From NCBI RefSeq assembly GCF_000425425.1, contig NZ_AUDK01000017.1:42801-106800 (forward strand): a stretch of DNA of 64,000 bases, written 5' to 3'. Source of the DNA: Flavobacterium daejeonense DSM 17708. GTDB taxonomy: Bacteria; Bacteroidota; Bacteroidia; Flavobacteriales; Flavobacteriaceae. The notes under the pieces were generated by a model. That model was not told the DNA's origin and ran no database searches. It saw nothing but the letters and a program-made list of their open reading frames with translations. Of the stretch, positions 1-9,169 are shown one piece after another. How positions within the stretch are numbered: position 1 is the first letter of the stretch; each line of letters begins with the position of its first letter. The translations under genes were made by a program, and so were the position numbers.

Positions 1-1
1 C

Positions 2-547
2 GAAGGAAATGCGTGGCAGTATAATTTTATGGTTTTACACGATATGAATGGATTGAAAAAAATGATGGGTGGTGATAAAGCCTTTTCGTCGCAATTGCAG
101 AAAATCTTTGACAGCAAACAGTTTGATATGGCTAACGAGCCTGATATTGCTAATCCGTATTTGTTTAATTATGTAAAAGGCGAAGAATGGAAAGCTCAGG
201 AAAATGTAAAAAGACTGGTACGCGAATATTTTCAAAATATACCAAAAGGTTTGCCTGGAAATGATGATACCGGAACCATGTCGGCCTGGTTGGTGTATTC
301 AATGATGGGAATTTACCCAATTGTTCCTGGCGAACCAGTTTATACAATTACAACACCAATGTTTGATAAAATAACAATCAAACTTGATCCTAAATATTAT
401 AAAAACGAACGTATTGTGATTGAAAAAGAAAGCAATACTGGCGGAAAAATCAACGCAATACAACTAGACGGAAAACCATTTAACAGTTATTTTATTTCTC
501 ATGAAAATTTGGTTAATGGAAAGACTTTAAAAGTGATACAGAATTAA
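2..547 (+). CDS. GH92 alpha-mannosidase, C-terminal part (5' truncated by window edge)
   Basis: This is the tail of a glycoside hydrolase family 92 exo-alpha-mannosidase, a calcium-dependent inverting enzyme that removes mannose from alpha-mannans or N-glycans. The frame is open from base 2, and its first residues EGNAWQYNF match the conserved GH92 segment upstream of the active-site region. Further on, GNDDTGTMSAW and the YTITTPMFDKITI stretch are characteristic of the family's C-terminal end. An internal ATG at 29 is not the true start. Only about 181 of the usual 700-plus residues are inside the window, so the signal peptide and catalytic base cannot be assessed. The GH3 gene begins 16 bases after the stop, which suggests one transcript. 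Family assignment is from recognised motifs; the exact linkage specificity is unknown. Confidence 0.9.
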   Translation, partial: EGNAWQYNFMVLHDMNGLKKMMGGDKAFSSQLQKIFDSKQFDMANEPDIANPYLFNYVKGEEWKAQENVKRLVREYFQNIPKGLPGNDDTGTMSAWLVYSMMGIYPIVPGEPVYTITTPMFDKITIKLDPKYYKNERIVIEKESNTGGKINAIQLDGKPFNSYFISHENLVNGKTLKVIQN

Positions 548-563
548 AAATTACGCCTAAAAT

Positions 564-3224
564 ATGTTAGAAATAAAAATTAAAAAAACAGCTATTCTTT
601 TTGTGATGGCTGTAGGCTTTAGTCAAGCCGGTTTTGCCCAGAAAAAATACCCGTATCAGGATGCTAAATTAGGAGTTGAGGAGCGGGTAAAAGATTTATT
701 AAACCGAATGACTCTGGAAGAAAAAGTGCGTCAAATGGACATGTACAGAGGTGATTTTTTTAAAGAAAATGAAGATTTTGCCAAGTCTAAATCGGCTGAA
801 AAAATTGGGAAATTAGGAATTGGAGCGATTCATGACCTTTATCCGCGTTCAGCAAAAATGATTAATGATCTACAGACTAATGTCATTAAAGGTAACCGTT
901 GGGGAATTCCGGCTTTAATTATGTGTGAAATGCTTCACGGATATTTAGACGAAGGAAGTACAGCGTTCCCAATGAACATCGGACTTGGTGCTACTTGGGA
1001 TACTGCGCTGATGAAAAAAGTAGGAGTTGTTATTGGAAGTGAAGCCCGTGCTCATGGTGTTCATTTTGGTTTTGGACCTAATTTAGATTTAGGACGTGAA
1101 CCAAGATGGGGAAGAGTTGCTGAAACTTTTGGTGAAGATGCTTACCTGAATAGTGAAATTGGTTTAGGATTTATCCAAGGATTGCAAGGAGATGATTTAA
1201 AATCGGATCGTTCTATTATTGCTGAACCAAAGCACTTTGCTGTTCACGGTATTCCACAGGCGGGAGGAAATTCTTCACCAATTTTGGTAGGAGAACGTTC
1301 AGCTCGTGAAGATCATTTGCCGTCTTTCGAAAAAGCCTTTAGAAAAGGTGGCGCTTTAGGAACCATGTGTGCTTATTCGGAATTAGACGGAATTCCTTGT
1401 GCTGCAAATCATTGGTTATTAACGGATGTTTTGAGAAATGAATGGGGTTTTAAAGGGCTTGTTGTATCCGATTTAGGCGCTATTAAATACATCCAAACGA
1501 CTCATAAAGTATCTGATTCTCCGAAAGAAAGTATCAGAGAAGCCGTTTCAGCAGGAGTTGATATGCAGTTTTATGATTTTTCAAATGAATTTTGGCAAAA
1601 TACAATTGTTGAATTAGTAAATGAAAAGAAATTAACAATGGAAAACATTGACCGTGCAGCGGGAGACGTTTTACGTTTGAAATTCTTATTAGGATTATTT
1701 GAAAATCCATTTACTGAAAAAAATCTAATCAAAGAACGTTTTCATACTAAAGAAAATCAGGCTGTTGCTTTAGAAGCAGCTCAAAAATCGATGATTTTAT
1801 TGAAAAATGAAAACAATCTTCTTCCATTAAAAAAAGACCTCAAAAATATTGCAGTTATTGGACCAAATGCCAATGCTTCAAGAATGGGAGGTTATGCTCC
1901 TAAGAATAGTGTAGGAGTAACTGTTTTTGAAGGAATTCAGCAATTGGTTGGAAAAACGGCCAATGTTGTTTATGAAGAAGGAGTTCCTTTGATTATAAAA
2001 GGACAGGCTATTCCATCAAAATATTTATTTACTTCAGACGGATCTCAAAACGGATTAAAAGGAGAATATTTTAACAATAGAGAATTAGAAGGAACTCCAG
2101 CTTTAACCCGTATCGACAGCCAATTAGAATTTGACTGGCCATGGGCACCTGGTGATGGTGTAAATGTGGATGATTTTTCTATTCGTTGGACAGGCTATAT
2201 TCAATCAGATAAAGCTTTTGACGGATGGTTGGGTTTAAGTTCAGATGATGGAATAAGAATGTGGGTTGATGATCAATTAGTGATTGATAACTGGACAAAA
2301 GGAGCGACAAGTATTGTAACGACGCCAAAAAATATCGAAGCAGGAAAAAAATACAAAGTTCGTATCGAAATGTGGGAAGGAGGCTGGGGAGCCAGAGCTC
2401 ACTTGCGTTGGAATTTAGAAAAAGTAAATTTACAACCAGCTATTGAAGCTGCCAAAAAAGCGGATGTTGCCATTGTTGTTTTAGGAGAATCAAATGAATT
2501 GGTTGAAGAAAACAGAGATGTGGCTACTTTAGATTTACACGGAATGCAACAGGAATTAATTGAAGCCATTCAGCAAACAGGAACTCCTGTAGTTTGTGTA
2601 TTATTGAACGGTCGTCCATTATCAACGAACTGGATTGCCGAAAATATTCCGGCTATAGTAGAAGGATGGTTTCCTGGAGAGAAGGGGGGTAGAGCAGTAG
2701 CAGATGTATTATTTGGTGATTTCAATCCTGCCGGAAGATTACCTATTACAGTTCCTAAATCGGTTGGACAATTACCAATTTATTACAACCAAAAACCATC
2801 TGCCATTCACAGATATGTTAGCGAAAGCGAAAATCCATTATTTACTTTTGGTTACGGATTAAGCTATACCACTTTTGAATATTCTAATTTAAAATTGAAT
2901 GCTTCAGAAATTAAAAGGGATGGTGAAATTAAAGTAGCAGTGGATGTAAAAAATACGGGTGACAGAGACGGAGAAGAAGTTGTACAACTTTACATTAATG
3001 ATGTTTATAGCAGTACTACAACTCCAGAAAAAACATTGAAAGGATTTAAAAGAATATTCATTAAAAAAGGAGAAACACAACATGTAGAATTTACATTAAC
3101 TCCTGATGAATTATCACTTTGGAACCGTGAAATGAAAAGAGTTGTAGAACCAGGTGATTTTGAAGTAATGGTGGGAGGGAATTCAAAAGATGTTCAAAAA
3201 GTGAAATTTCGTGTTAGTGAATAA
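564..3224 (+). CDS. GH3 beta-glycosidase with inserted PA14 domain, exported
   Basis: This 886-residue protein is a family 3 glycoside hydrolase, which releases terminal beta-linked glucose or xylose by a retaining mechanism. Residues 1-26 form a signal peptide ending GFAQ, so it acts in the periplasm or at the surface. The N-terminal TIM barrel ends near the nucleophile Asp303 (context GLVVSDLGAI; most relatives have SDW). The second, alpha/beta-sandwich domain is interrupted at about 492-630 by a PA14 domain (GLKGEYFNN at its start), a carbohydrate-binding insertion known in GH3 enzymes. A fibronectin-III-like domain closes the protein (EEVVQLYIND, then GFKRIFIKKGE). It follows GH92 by 16 bases and is closed by a strong hairpin terminator, so the two probably end one operon. 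Substrate cannot be fixed from sequence: beta-glucosidase or beta-xylosidase are both possible. Confidence 0.92.
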   Translation: MLEIKIKKTAILFVMAVGFSQAGFAQKKYPYQDAKLGVEERVKDLLNRMTLEEKVRQMDMYRGDFFKENEDFAKSKSAEKIGKLGIGAIHDLYPRSAKMINDLQTNVIKGNRWGIPALIMCEMLHGYLDEGSTAFPMNIGLGATWDTALMKKVGVVIGSEARAHGVHFGFGPNLDLGREPRWGRVAETFGEDAYLNSEIGLGFIQGLQGDDLKSDRSIIAEPKHFAVHGIPQAGGNSSPILVGERSAREDHLPSFEKAFRKGGALGTMCAYSELDGIPCAANHWLLTDVLRNEWGFKGLVVSDLGAIKYIQTTHKVSDSPKESIREAVSAGVDMQFYDFSNEFWQNTIVELVNEKKLTMENIDRAAGDVLRLKFLLGLFENPFTEKNLIKERFHTKENQAVALEAAQKSMILLKNENNLLPLKKDLKNIAVIGPNANASRMGGYAPKNSVGVTVFEGIQQLVGKTANVVYEEGVPLIIKGQAIPSKYLFTSDGSQNGLKGEYFNNRELEGTPALTRIDSQLEFDWPWAPGDGVNVDDFSIRWTGYIQSDKAFDGWLGLSSDDGIRMWVDDQLVIDNWTKGATSIVTTPKNIEAGKKYKVRIEMWEGGWGARAHLRWNLEKVNLQPAIEAAKKADVAIVVLGESNELVEENRDVATLDLHGMQQELIEAIQQTGTPVVCVLLNGRPLSTNWIAENIPAIVEGWFPGEKGGRAVADVLFGDFNPAGRLPITVPKSVGQLPIYYNQKPSAIHRYVSESENPLFTFGYGLSYTTFEYSNLKLNASEIKRDGEIKVAVDVKNTGDRDGEEVVQLYINDVYSSTTTPEKTLKGFKRIFIKKGETQHVEFTLTPDELSLWNREMKRVVEPGDFEVMVGGNSKDVQKVKFRVSE

Positions 3225-3274
3225 ATATTACTGATACAAAAAAGATTTAGAATCTTTTCTTTGTTAAAATTATA

Positions 3275-3313
3275 AAAAACATTAATCTTTATAAAAGGTT
3301 GATGTTTTTTTTT
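3275..3313 (+). terminator. Rho-independent terminator after GH3
   Basis: Arms 3277-3287 (AAACATTAATC) and 3297-3307 (GGTTGATGTTT) pair over 11 bp with two G-U pairs. The loop is 9 bases and the right arm runs into nine T residues. Confidence 0.8.
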
Positions 3314-3544
3314 GAGTAAAACTTTTATTTTGTTGCATAATAATCAAGGCTATTTGTAATTAGTTGTTAATTGTTTACAAAAGTTGTTATTTGTGTTAAA
3401 AAACAAAAAAACGACAAACGTCTTTTGAAATATGTCATTGGTCGAAATTATATTTTTATAACGTTTTATAATAATAAATTTAACAAACAATTAACCTCAG
3501 GCTGATTGTAAAGTAAACAAAATTAATAACTCAAAAACCAAATT
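3314..3544. other. Gene-free leader before the first susC gene
   Basis: About 230 very AT-rich bases lie between the GH3 terminator and the susC start, most likely holding the susC promoter. No clear TAnnTTTG box with a TTG partner was found. The CCC/AATTG element seen before region 2 genes is also absent, so this pair is probably under a different regulator. Confidence 0.5.
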
Positions 3545-6500
3545 ATGAATCAAAATGTATTAAAACTACTGTTTGTGTTTTGCTTGTTAGGGTTTCAATA
3601 TTCGCAAGCCCAAATTAAAGTGACAGGAACAGTTACAGATGCAAAAAGTGGTGTTCCTTTGCCAGGAGCAAACATTAATGTAAAAGGGACGACAAATGGG
3701 GTGTCATCAGATTTTGACGGGAAGTACACAATAAGTGTTCCTAATCAATCAGCAGTTCTTGTATTTACTTTTATAGGTTCTGTTCCAAAAGAGGTAGTAG
3801 TTGGAAATTCCACTACAATTAGCATTGCTTTATCTGAAGATGCACAACAATTAGGGGAGGTTGTTGTAACGGCTTTAGGTATTAAAAGAGAGAAAAAATC
3901 GTTGACTTATTCGGCACAGACGGTGTCTACAAAAGAACTTTCGGAAGCAAGATCTTTAAACGTTGCGAACTCACTATCTGGAAAAGTAGCGGGGCTTAAC
4001 TTTTCAACTACTGGTTCAGGAGTAGGAAGTTCTTCCAGGATTACATTAAGAGGGAATCGTTCTCTAACCGGGAATAACCAACCTTTATATGTTATTGATG
4101 GAGTTCCTATGGATAACTCTGTAACTTCTCCAGCTACAGATATTGGAGGAACTACAAGTTTTGATGGAATTTCAAATATCAACCCTGAAGATATTGAAAG
4201 TATAACTGTATTGAAAGGCCCTTCGGCAGCAGCTTTATACGGTTCACGTGCTAGTAACGGGGTTATCGTGATAACAACTAAAAGCGGATCTAAAGAAGGA
4301 AAAGCAAAAATTTCAGTTTCTTCAAATTTCATGGCATCAAATGCTTATAATTTGTTGAATCAACAAAATGTTTACGGTCAAGGAGCCGGAGGAGTTTATA
4401 ATCCTTTATCAAAAACTAGTTGGGGACCAAAAATGGAAGGTCAGGCAGTTGCTGCCTGGCAATTAAGTCATAACCCTAATTATGATGGTCCGGCTACTTA
4501 TGCGTTTACCCCACAACCAAATAACTCTTCAGACTTTTTTAAAGGTGGTTATAACTGGTCTAAAAATTTAACAGCATCAATGGGTAATGAAAAAACGCAA
4601 GGTTATTTTTCTTACACAAACACTACAGCTGAAGGCATTGTTGTTGGTAATGAACTTGACAGACATAATGTGAATTTACGTTTGACTAGTAACTTAACAG
4701 ACAAATTAAAATTGGATGTTAAAACTAATTATATTAATCAAAAAATTGAAAATGCTATTGGTGCTGGTGAAGGAGGAATTGGTGAAGCCGTTTACACCAT
4801 GCCAAGAAGTTTACCTTACAGTCAATATAAAGATTTTGAATACATTGATGATGCCGGGCAAATTAGATATAATTATCCGGATGCAAATACTTTAAGTACT
4901 TTGGGAGCAAACCCTTTTTGGTTAGCTAAAAGAAATTTAAGAACTGATGAAAGAAGCAGAATTATCGCTTTTGGATCTTTAACGTATGATTTTACAAAAG
5001 AATTAAGTTTAATGGTTAGATCAGGTATAGATCAGGCTACCAATAAATCTAAAAATTCTCGTTATGCAGCAGTCGCTATCTTAAATCAGGATTATGGAAG
5101 TTATTCAGAGTCGATTGGAGATGTTTTAGAAATGAATACCGATTTCCTTTTGTCTTACAAAAAAGAATTAGGTGTTTTTAAATTAAATGCCAATTTTGGA
5201 GGAAATGCCAGAAATCAAAAAAGTACTGGTTTAAGTAGTGGGGGAACTTTAACTAAGAGAAATTATTTTACATTGACTAATTTACAAAGCACTACTGTAA
5301 CTCCAGAATATAGTCACAAAAAAGTAAATTCTTTGTATGGTTCTGCTCAGTTAGGATATAAAGATTATTTGTTTTTAGATGTTACAGCACGTAATGATTG
5401 GGATTCAACTTTGCCAGAGAATGACAGGTCTTTCTTTTATCCGTCAGTAGGATTATCAGGGATTGTTACCGATATGTTAGATATTAAATCGGATGTGTTA
5501 TCTTTCTTAAAAGTTAGAGGTTCTTTTGCTCAGGTAGGTAACGCTACAGATCCTTATCTTTTGGCTAACCAATTGTATTTTTATGGTTTTAACGGAGGTG
5601 TAGTACAATCTTCAACTTTAAAGAACAACCCAAATCTTAAACCGGAAATTTCAAGTTCAACAGAATTTGGTTTGAATACAAGACTTTTTAAGAATAGAAT
5701 TGGTTTAGATTTTACTTGGTTCCAAACTGATACTAAGGATCAGATTTTTACAATTAACTTACCAGAGTCTTCAGGATATTCTAAACAAGTTATTAACGGT
5801 GGAAAAATTCAAAATAAAGGTTTTGAAATGGTCTTGAATGCTAAAATTTTCGATGATGAAAAATTTAGTTGGGATGCAACAGCAAACTTTGCAACTTACA
5901 GAACTAAAGTTTTAAGTCTTTCTGAAGGACAGGATGAATTAAATCTTTCTACTGGTTATGAAAGGTTAGCACAAACAATTGTTAAAAAAGGTGGTGGTTA
6001 TGGAGATTTGTATATTAGAGGATTTAAACGTAATGATGCTGGGGAAATTATTGTAAATGCTACAAGTGGATTACCTGAATTTACTTCTGGATTTGACGTG
6101 TTGGCTGGAAGTTTTAATCCAGACTGGACAGCAGGTTTACAAAATACTTTTAGATATAAAGATTTTAGACTTAGCTTTTTGGTAGATTTCCGTATGGGAG
6201 GTAAAACGATTTCTTACTCTCAGGCAAGAATGGCTGGAGCCGGAGCAAGTGAAATTACTTTAGCTGGTAGAGATGGTTTTGTAGTTAATGGTGTCAATGA
6301 TAATGGGGATGGTACTTATTCACCAAATGCAACTTCCATAACTGCTGAAAATTATTGGTCACAAGTTGCCAGCAGAGATCCTAAATCAGCAGAAGATTTT
6401 GTCTTTGACGCTACGAACATCAGATTAAGAGAAGTAGTTCTAGGATATTCACTTCCAAGTAAATTTTTGAAAAAATCACCATTTACAGGAGTTGATTTCT

Positions 6501-6652
6501 CTTTAGTAGGTAGAAATTTATTCTTCTTTGTTAATAAAGCAAAATATTTTGATCCCGAACAAGGAGTTAGTGTAGGTAACCTTCAGGGAATAGAATCTTA
6601 TAACATTCCAAGTACAAGAGACTTTGGATTTAATGTAAAATTCAACTTTTAA
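3545..6652 (+). CDS. SusC-like TonB-dependent outer-membrane receptor
   Basis: This 1035-residue protein is the outer-membrane beta-barrel of a SusC/SusD oligosaccharide importer, powered by TonB-ExbBD. Residues 1-22 form a signal peptide ending YSQAQ. A carboxypeptidase-regulatory-like beta-sandwich follows at about 24-105 (TGTVTDAKSGVPLPGA), typical of SusC but not of classical siderophore receptors. The plug domain spans roughly 115-235 (LYVIDGVPMDN and SRASNGVIVITTKSG), followed by a 22-stranded barrel that ends in an aromatic residue, NVKFNF. Its SusD partner starts 10 bases after the stop, so the two are co-transcribed. The transported sugar is not readable from sequence. Neighbouring GH92, GH3 and GH2 genes point to a mannose- or galactose-containing glycan, but this is inference. 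Confidence 0.95.
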   Translation: MNQNVLKLLFVFCLLGFQYSQAQIKVTGTVTDAKSGVPLPGANINVKGTTNGVSSDFDGKYTISVPNQSAVLVFTFIGSVPKEVVVGNSTTISIALSEDAQQLGEVVVTALGIKREKKSLTYSAQTVSTKELSEARSLNVANSLSGKVAGLNFSTTGSGVGSSSRITLRGNRSLTGNNQPLYVIDGVPMDNSVTSPATDIGGTTSFDGISNINPEDIESITVLKGPSAAALYGSRASNGVIVITTKSGSKEGKAKISVSSNFMASNAYNLLNQQNVYGQGAGGVYNPLSKTSWGPKMEGQAVAAWQLSHNPNYDGPATYAFTPQPNNSSDFFKGGYNWSKNLTASMGNEKTQGYFSYTNTTAEGIVVGNELDRHNVNLRLTSNLTDKLKLDVKTNYINQKIENAIGAGEGGIGEAVYTMPRSLPYSQYKDFEYIDDAGQIRYNYPDANTLSTLGANPFWLAKRNLRTDERSRIIAFGSLTYDFTKELSLMVRSGIDQATNKSKNSRYAAVAILNQDYGSYSESIGDVLEMNTDFLLSYKKELGVFKLNANFGGNARNQKSTGLSSGGTLTKRNYFTLTNLQSTTVTPEYSHKKVNSLYGSAQLGYKDYLFLDVTARNDWDSTLPENDRSFFYPSVGLSGIVTDMLDIKSDVLSFLKVRGSFAQVGNATDPYLLANQLYFYGFNGGVVQSSTLKNNPNLKPEISSSTEFGLNTRLFKNRIGLDFTWFQTDTKDQIFTINLPESSGYSKQVINGGKIQNKGFEMVLNAKIFDDEKFSWDATANFATYRTKVLSLSEGQDELNLSTGYERLAQTIVKKGGGYGDLYIRGFKRNDAGEIIVNATSGLPEFTSGFDVLAGSFNPDWTAGLQNTFRYKDFRLSFLVDFRMGGKTISYSQARMAGAGASEITLAGRDGFVVNGVNDNGDGTYSPNATSITAENYWSQVASRDPKSAEDFVFDATNIRLREVVLGYSLPSKFLKKSPFTGVDFSLVGRNLFFFVNKAKYFDPEQGVSVGNLQGIESYNIPSTRDFGFNVKFNF

Positions 6653-6662
6653 TAAATAAATT

Positions 6663-8231
6663 ATGAAAAACAATATAGTTAAATTTATAGCGATAGCTTT
6701 CTTGTTTCAGATAACAGGGTGTACTTCGGATTTTAATGAAGTAAATACAAATCCAAATACCCTTACTTCTGATCAGTTAGATGCAACAATGGCAGGGCCA
6801 TCATTTGCAAATGCTTTATATAAAGGAATAGGGAATGCTTCTTGGAGTTTACCAGGAGATGATTATGGAACTTATGGATTAGCTACAGCCTTACATTCAA
6901 TGGTTTTTTCACATTATATGGCCTATCCGGGTGGAGCAACAGATGCCAATGGAATAAATGATGGATGGAGAAGTAGAGGTTGGTTAAGATTCTATACAAT
7001 AGCAGTACCATCTCTTTTAAATACCTATAAAGCTGCTGCAGGAAATGCAGAAGCGTTAGCTGTTTTAGATATCTGGAAAGTTTATATGTTTCACAGATTT
7101 ACTGATGAGTGGGGACCAATTCCTTATACTCAGGCAGGTATTGGAGGTAAATCAGTAGCTTATGATTCTCAAGAAGCAATGTATACTGATTTTTTCAAAC
7201 TATTGGATGCTGCTAATACGACTTTGAGTACCAGTTCTGCAACTACTGTTGGTGTATTTAAAGATTATGATGCATTATATAGCGGAGATGTCGAAAAATG
7301 GAGAAAGTTTGGAAATTCATTGCGATTGCGTTTAGCTTTAAGAATTTCTGATATAGATGCTGCAAAAGCTAAAACAGAAGCAGAAGCAGCTGTAAGTGCC
7401 GGAGTGATGGTGTCAAATAGTGATAATGCATACTATAAAGTTACTTCAGATACCTATAATAATTTTGTAGATATTATGAAATACTGGGGATTTTATATGA
7501 CTGCAGATATGGAAAGTATTCTTAAAGGTTATAATGATCCCCGTATGGCAAAATGGTTTAGCCCTGTATTAGATAATACTTCTACATATAAAGGACAGTA
7601 TGTAGGCTTACCTAATGGTATTGGAACAACAATTCCTTATCAAGGTAAAAATTTTAGTGGAACTAATCAGGTAACTACATTTTCAGATAATGCAACAAAA
7701 GACATAGAAGTAATGATGGCTTCGGAATCAGATTTTAATAGAGCAGAAGGGGCTTTGAAAGGATGGAGTATGGGAAGTACCGCAAAAGAATTATATGAAG
7801 ATGGTATTCGCTTATCTCTACAACAATGGGGTGTAACTGACGAAAGTCAAATAACTGCTTATATCGCGGGAACCACTACTGGTGCTGTACCTACATTTGG
7901 AAGTTTGTATACCAATTCTACACCACCTGTGAATGTACCAGTTGCATGGTCAGGTACTGTAGCAAATCAAAAAAAGCAAATTGCTGTTCAAAAATATTTA
8001 GGTCTTTTCCCAGAGTCATGGGAAGCTTGGTCTGATTTACGCAGAACGGATGCTAATATTTTATATCCTTTGCTTACAACAGAAGATCCTACAATAGGAA
8101 AAGGAATTATGAAGCGTATCACTTATTTACCTAATGAATATAGTACCAATGGTGATGCGGTTAATGCAGCGGTTCAATTACTAGGAGGTGCTGATAAAGG
8201 AAGTACTAAACTTTGGTGGGACGTTAATTAA
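6663..8231 (+). CDS. SusD-like surface glycan-binding lipoprotein (SusD-like_2 type)
   Basis: This 522-residue lipoprotein caps the preceding SusC channel and captures oligosaccharides at the cell surface. The signal peptide ends in the lipobox ITGC, giving an acylated Cys20. The opening NEVNTNPNTLTSDQL is typical of the SusD-like_2 (PF12771) branch rather than the RagB/SusD branch of the second pair in this window. Near the C-terminus, KYLGLFPESWEAWSDLRRT is the conserved helix region of the family. Start chosen at the ATG 10 bases after susC. A strong terminator follows at 8281-8310, so susC-susD forms a two-gene unit. Ligand unknown. Confidence 0.93.
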   Translation: MKNNIVKFIAIAFLFQITGCTSDFNEVNTNPNTLTSDQLDATMAGPSFANALYKGIGNASWSLPGDDYGTYGLATALHSMVFSHYMAYPGGATDANGINDGWRSRGWLRFYTIAVPSLLNTYKAAAGNAEALAVLDIWKVYMFHRFTDEWGPIPYTQAGIGGKSVAYDSQEAMYTDFFKLLDAANTTLSTSSATTVGVFKDYDALYSGDVEKWRKFGNSLRLRLALRISDIDAAKAKTEAEAAVSAGVMVSNSDNAYYKVTSDTYNNFVDIMKYWGFYMTADMESILKGYNDPRMAKWFSPVLDNTSTYKGQYVGLPNGIGTTIPYQGKNFSGTNQVTTFSDNATKDIEVMMASESDFNRAEGALKGWSMGSTAKELYEDGIRLSLQQWGVTDESQITAYIAGTTTGAVPTFGSLYTNSTPPVNVPVAWSGTVANQKKQIAVQKYLGLFPESWEAWSDLRRTDANILYPLLTTEDPTIGKGIMKRITYLPNEYSTNGDAVNAAVQLLGGADKGSTKLWWDVN

Positions 8232-8278
8232 TACATCCTGTGAGATGTTTTTTTAGTCTCTTTCATTTAATAATTAAA

Positions 8279-8310
8279 ATAAAAGGAGAAGGAATTCTCC
8301 TTTTATTTTT
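8279..8310 (+). terminator. Terminator after the first susCD pair
   Basis: Perfect 9-bp arms AAAAGGAGA (8281-8289) and TCTCCTTTT (8296-8304) enclose a 6-base loop. They are followed by ATTTTTT. Confidence 0.85.
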
Positions 8311-8364
8311 TCCAAATGTGAAATTTTTATTTTGCATTTTATCTGAATTCTTATAATACTTAAT

Positions 8365-9087
8365 ATGCTACTTGAAATCTGCGCTTCATCGTATCAATCG
8401 GCTATAAATGCGCAAAATGCAGGTGCACATCGTATAGAGTTGTGTTCTGAATTAGCCTTAGGAGGAATTACGCCTTCATATGGCTTAATCAAAAGAGTAA
8501 AGGATAATCTTTCCATACCGGTACATGTATTGATAAGACCACGGAGTGGAAATTTTACTTATTCTGATGAAGAATTTGAAATTATGAAAGCCGATATTGA
8601 ATTGTGTAAAAAAATGGGGTGTCAGGGAATTGTTTCAGGCGTTTTAAAATCAGACAATACCATTGATGTTATTAGAACGCAAGAATTAATTGCTTTAGCA
8701 AAACCATTGTCTTTTACTTTTCACAGAGCTTTTGATTGGGTTGAGAATTCTTTTGAAGCACTTGAAGTATTAAAAACTATTGATGTAAATCGGATTTTGA
8801 CTTCTGGGAAAAAAAGTACGGCTCAGCAAGGAATTGAACTCCTTAAAGATTTAGAATCCAAAGCCCAAAATCAATTAATAATCCTTCCCGGTAGCGGAAT
8901 CAATTCAGAAAATGTCTTCCAATTTAAAGAAGCAGGATTTAAAGAAATTCATTGTTCTGCTTCGACTATACACTATGTAAATAAATTGGGAACAATACCG
9001 ATGAATAGTTCTGTTTTTTTTGATGAACATATTCTCGTTCATTCTGATTATGATAAAATTAAAAAAATACTAGCATCCGTTAGTTAA
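8365..9087 (+). CDS. cutC: CutC family protein
   Basis: This 240-residue protein has the TIM-barrel CutC fold, opening with LLEICASSYQSAINA and the AGAHRIELCSEL segment diagnostic of the family. The RPRSGNF and FHRAFDW motifs are also conserved. There is no signal peptide, so it is cytoplasmic. CutC was first linked to copper tolerance in E. coli, but that role is disputed and many Bacteroidota copies sit inside glycan loci. Here it is the first of a run ordered CutC, sugar transporter, sialidase-like protein, mutarotase and M28 peptidase, all on the + strand with small gaps. That placement suggests a carbohydrate-related role rather than copper handling; this is inference from context. Confidence 0.9.
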   Translation: MLLEICASSYQSAINAQNAGAHRIELCSELALGGITPSYGLIKRVKDNLSIPVHVLIRPRSGNFTYSDEEFEIMKADIELCKKMGCQGIVSGVLKSDNTIDVIRTQELIALAKPLSFTFHRAFDWVENSFEALEVLKTIDVNRILTSGKKSTAQQGIELLKDLESKAQNQLIILPGSGINSENVFQFKEAGFKEIHCSASTIHYVNKLGTIPMNSSVFFDEHILVHSDYDKIKKILASVS

Positions 9088-9169
9088 AGTGCCTATTGCG
9101 CATACTACTTACATAAATACTCATTGTTTCAACTCATAAATGTGGTTGAACATACAAAAGATAATTAAA

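Noticed and set aside
3907..4332. 141-codon - strand open frame
   Set aside because: It lies fully inside the first susC gene, whose reading frame is certain.
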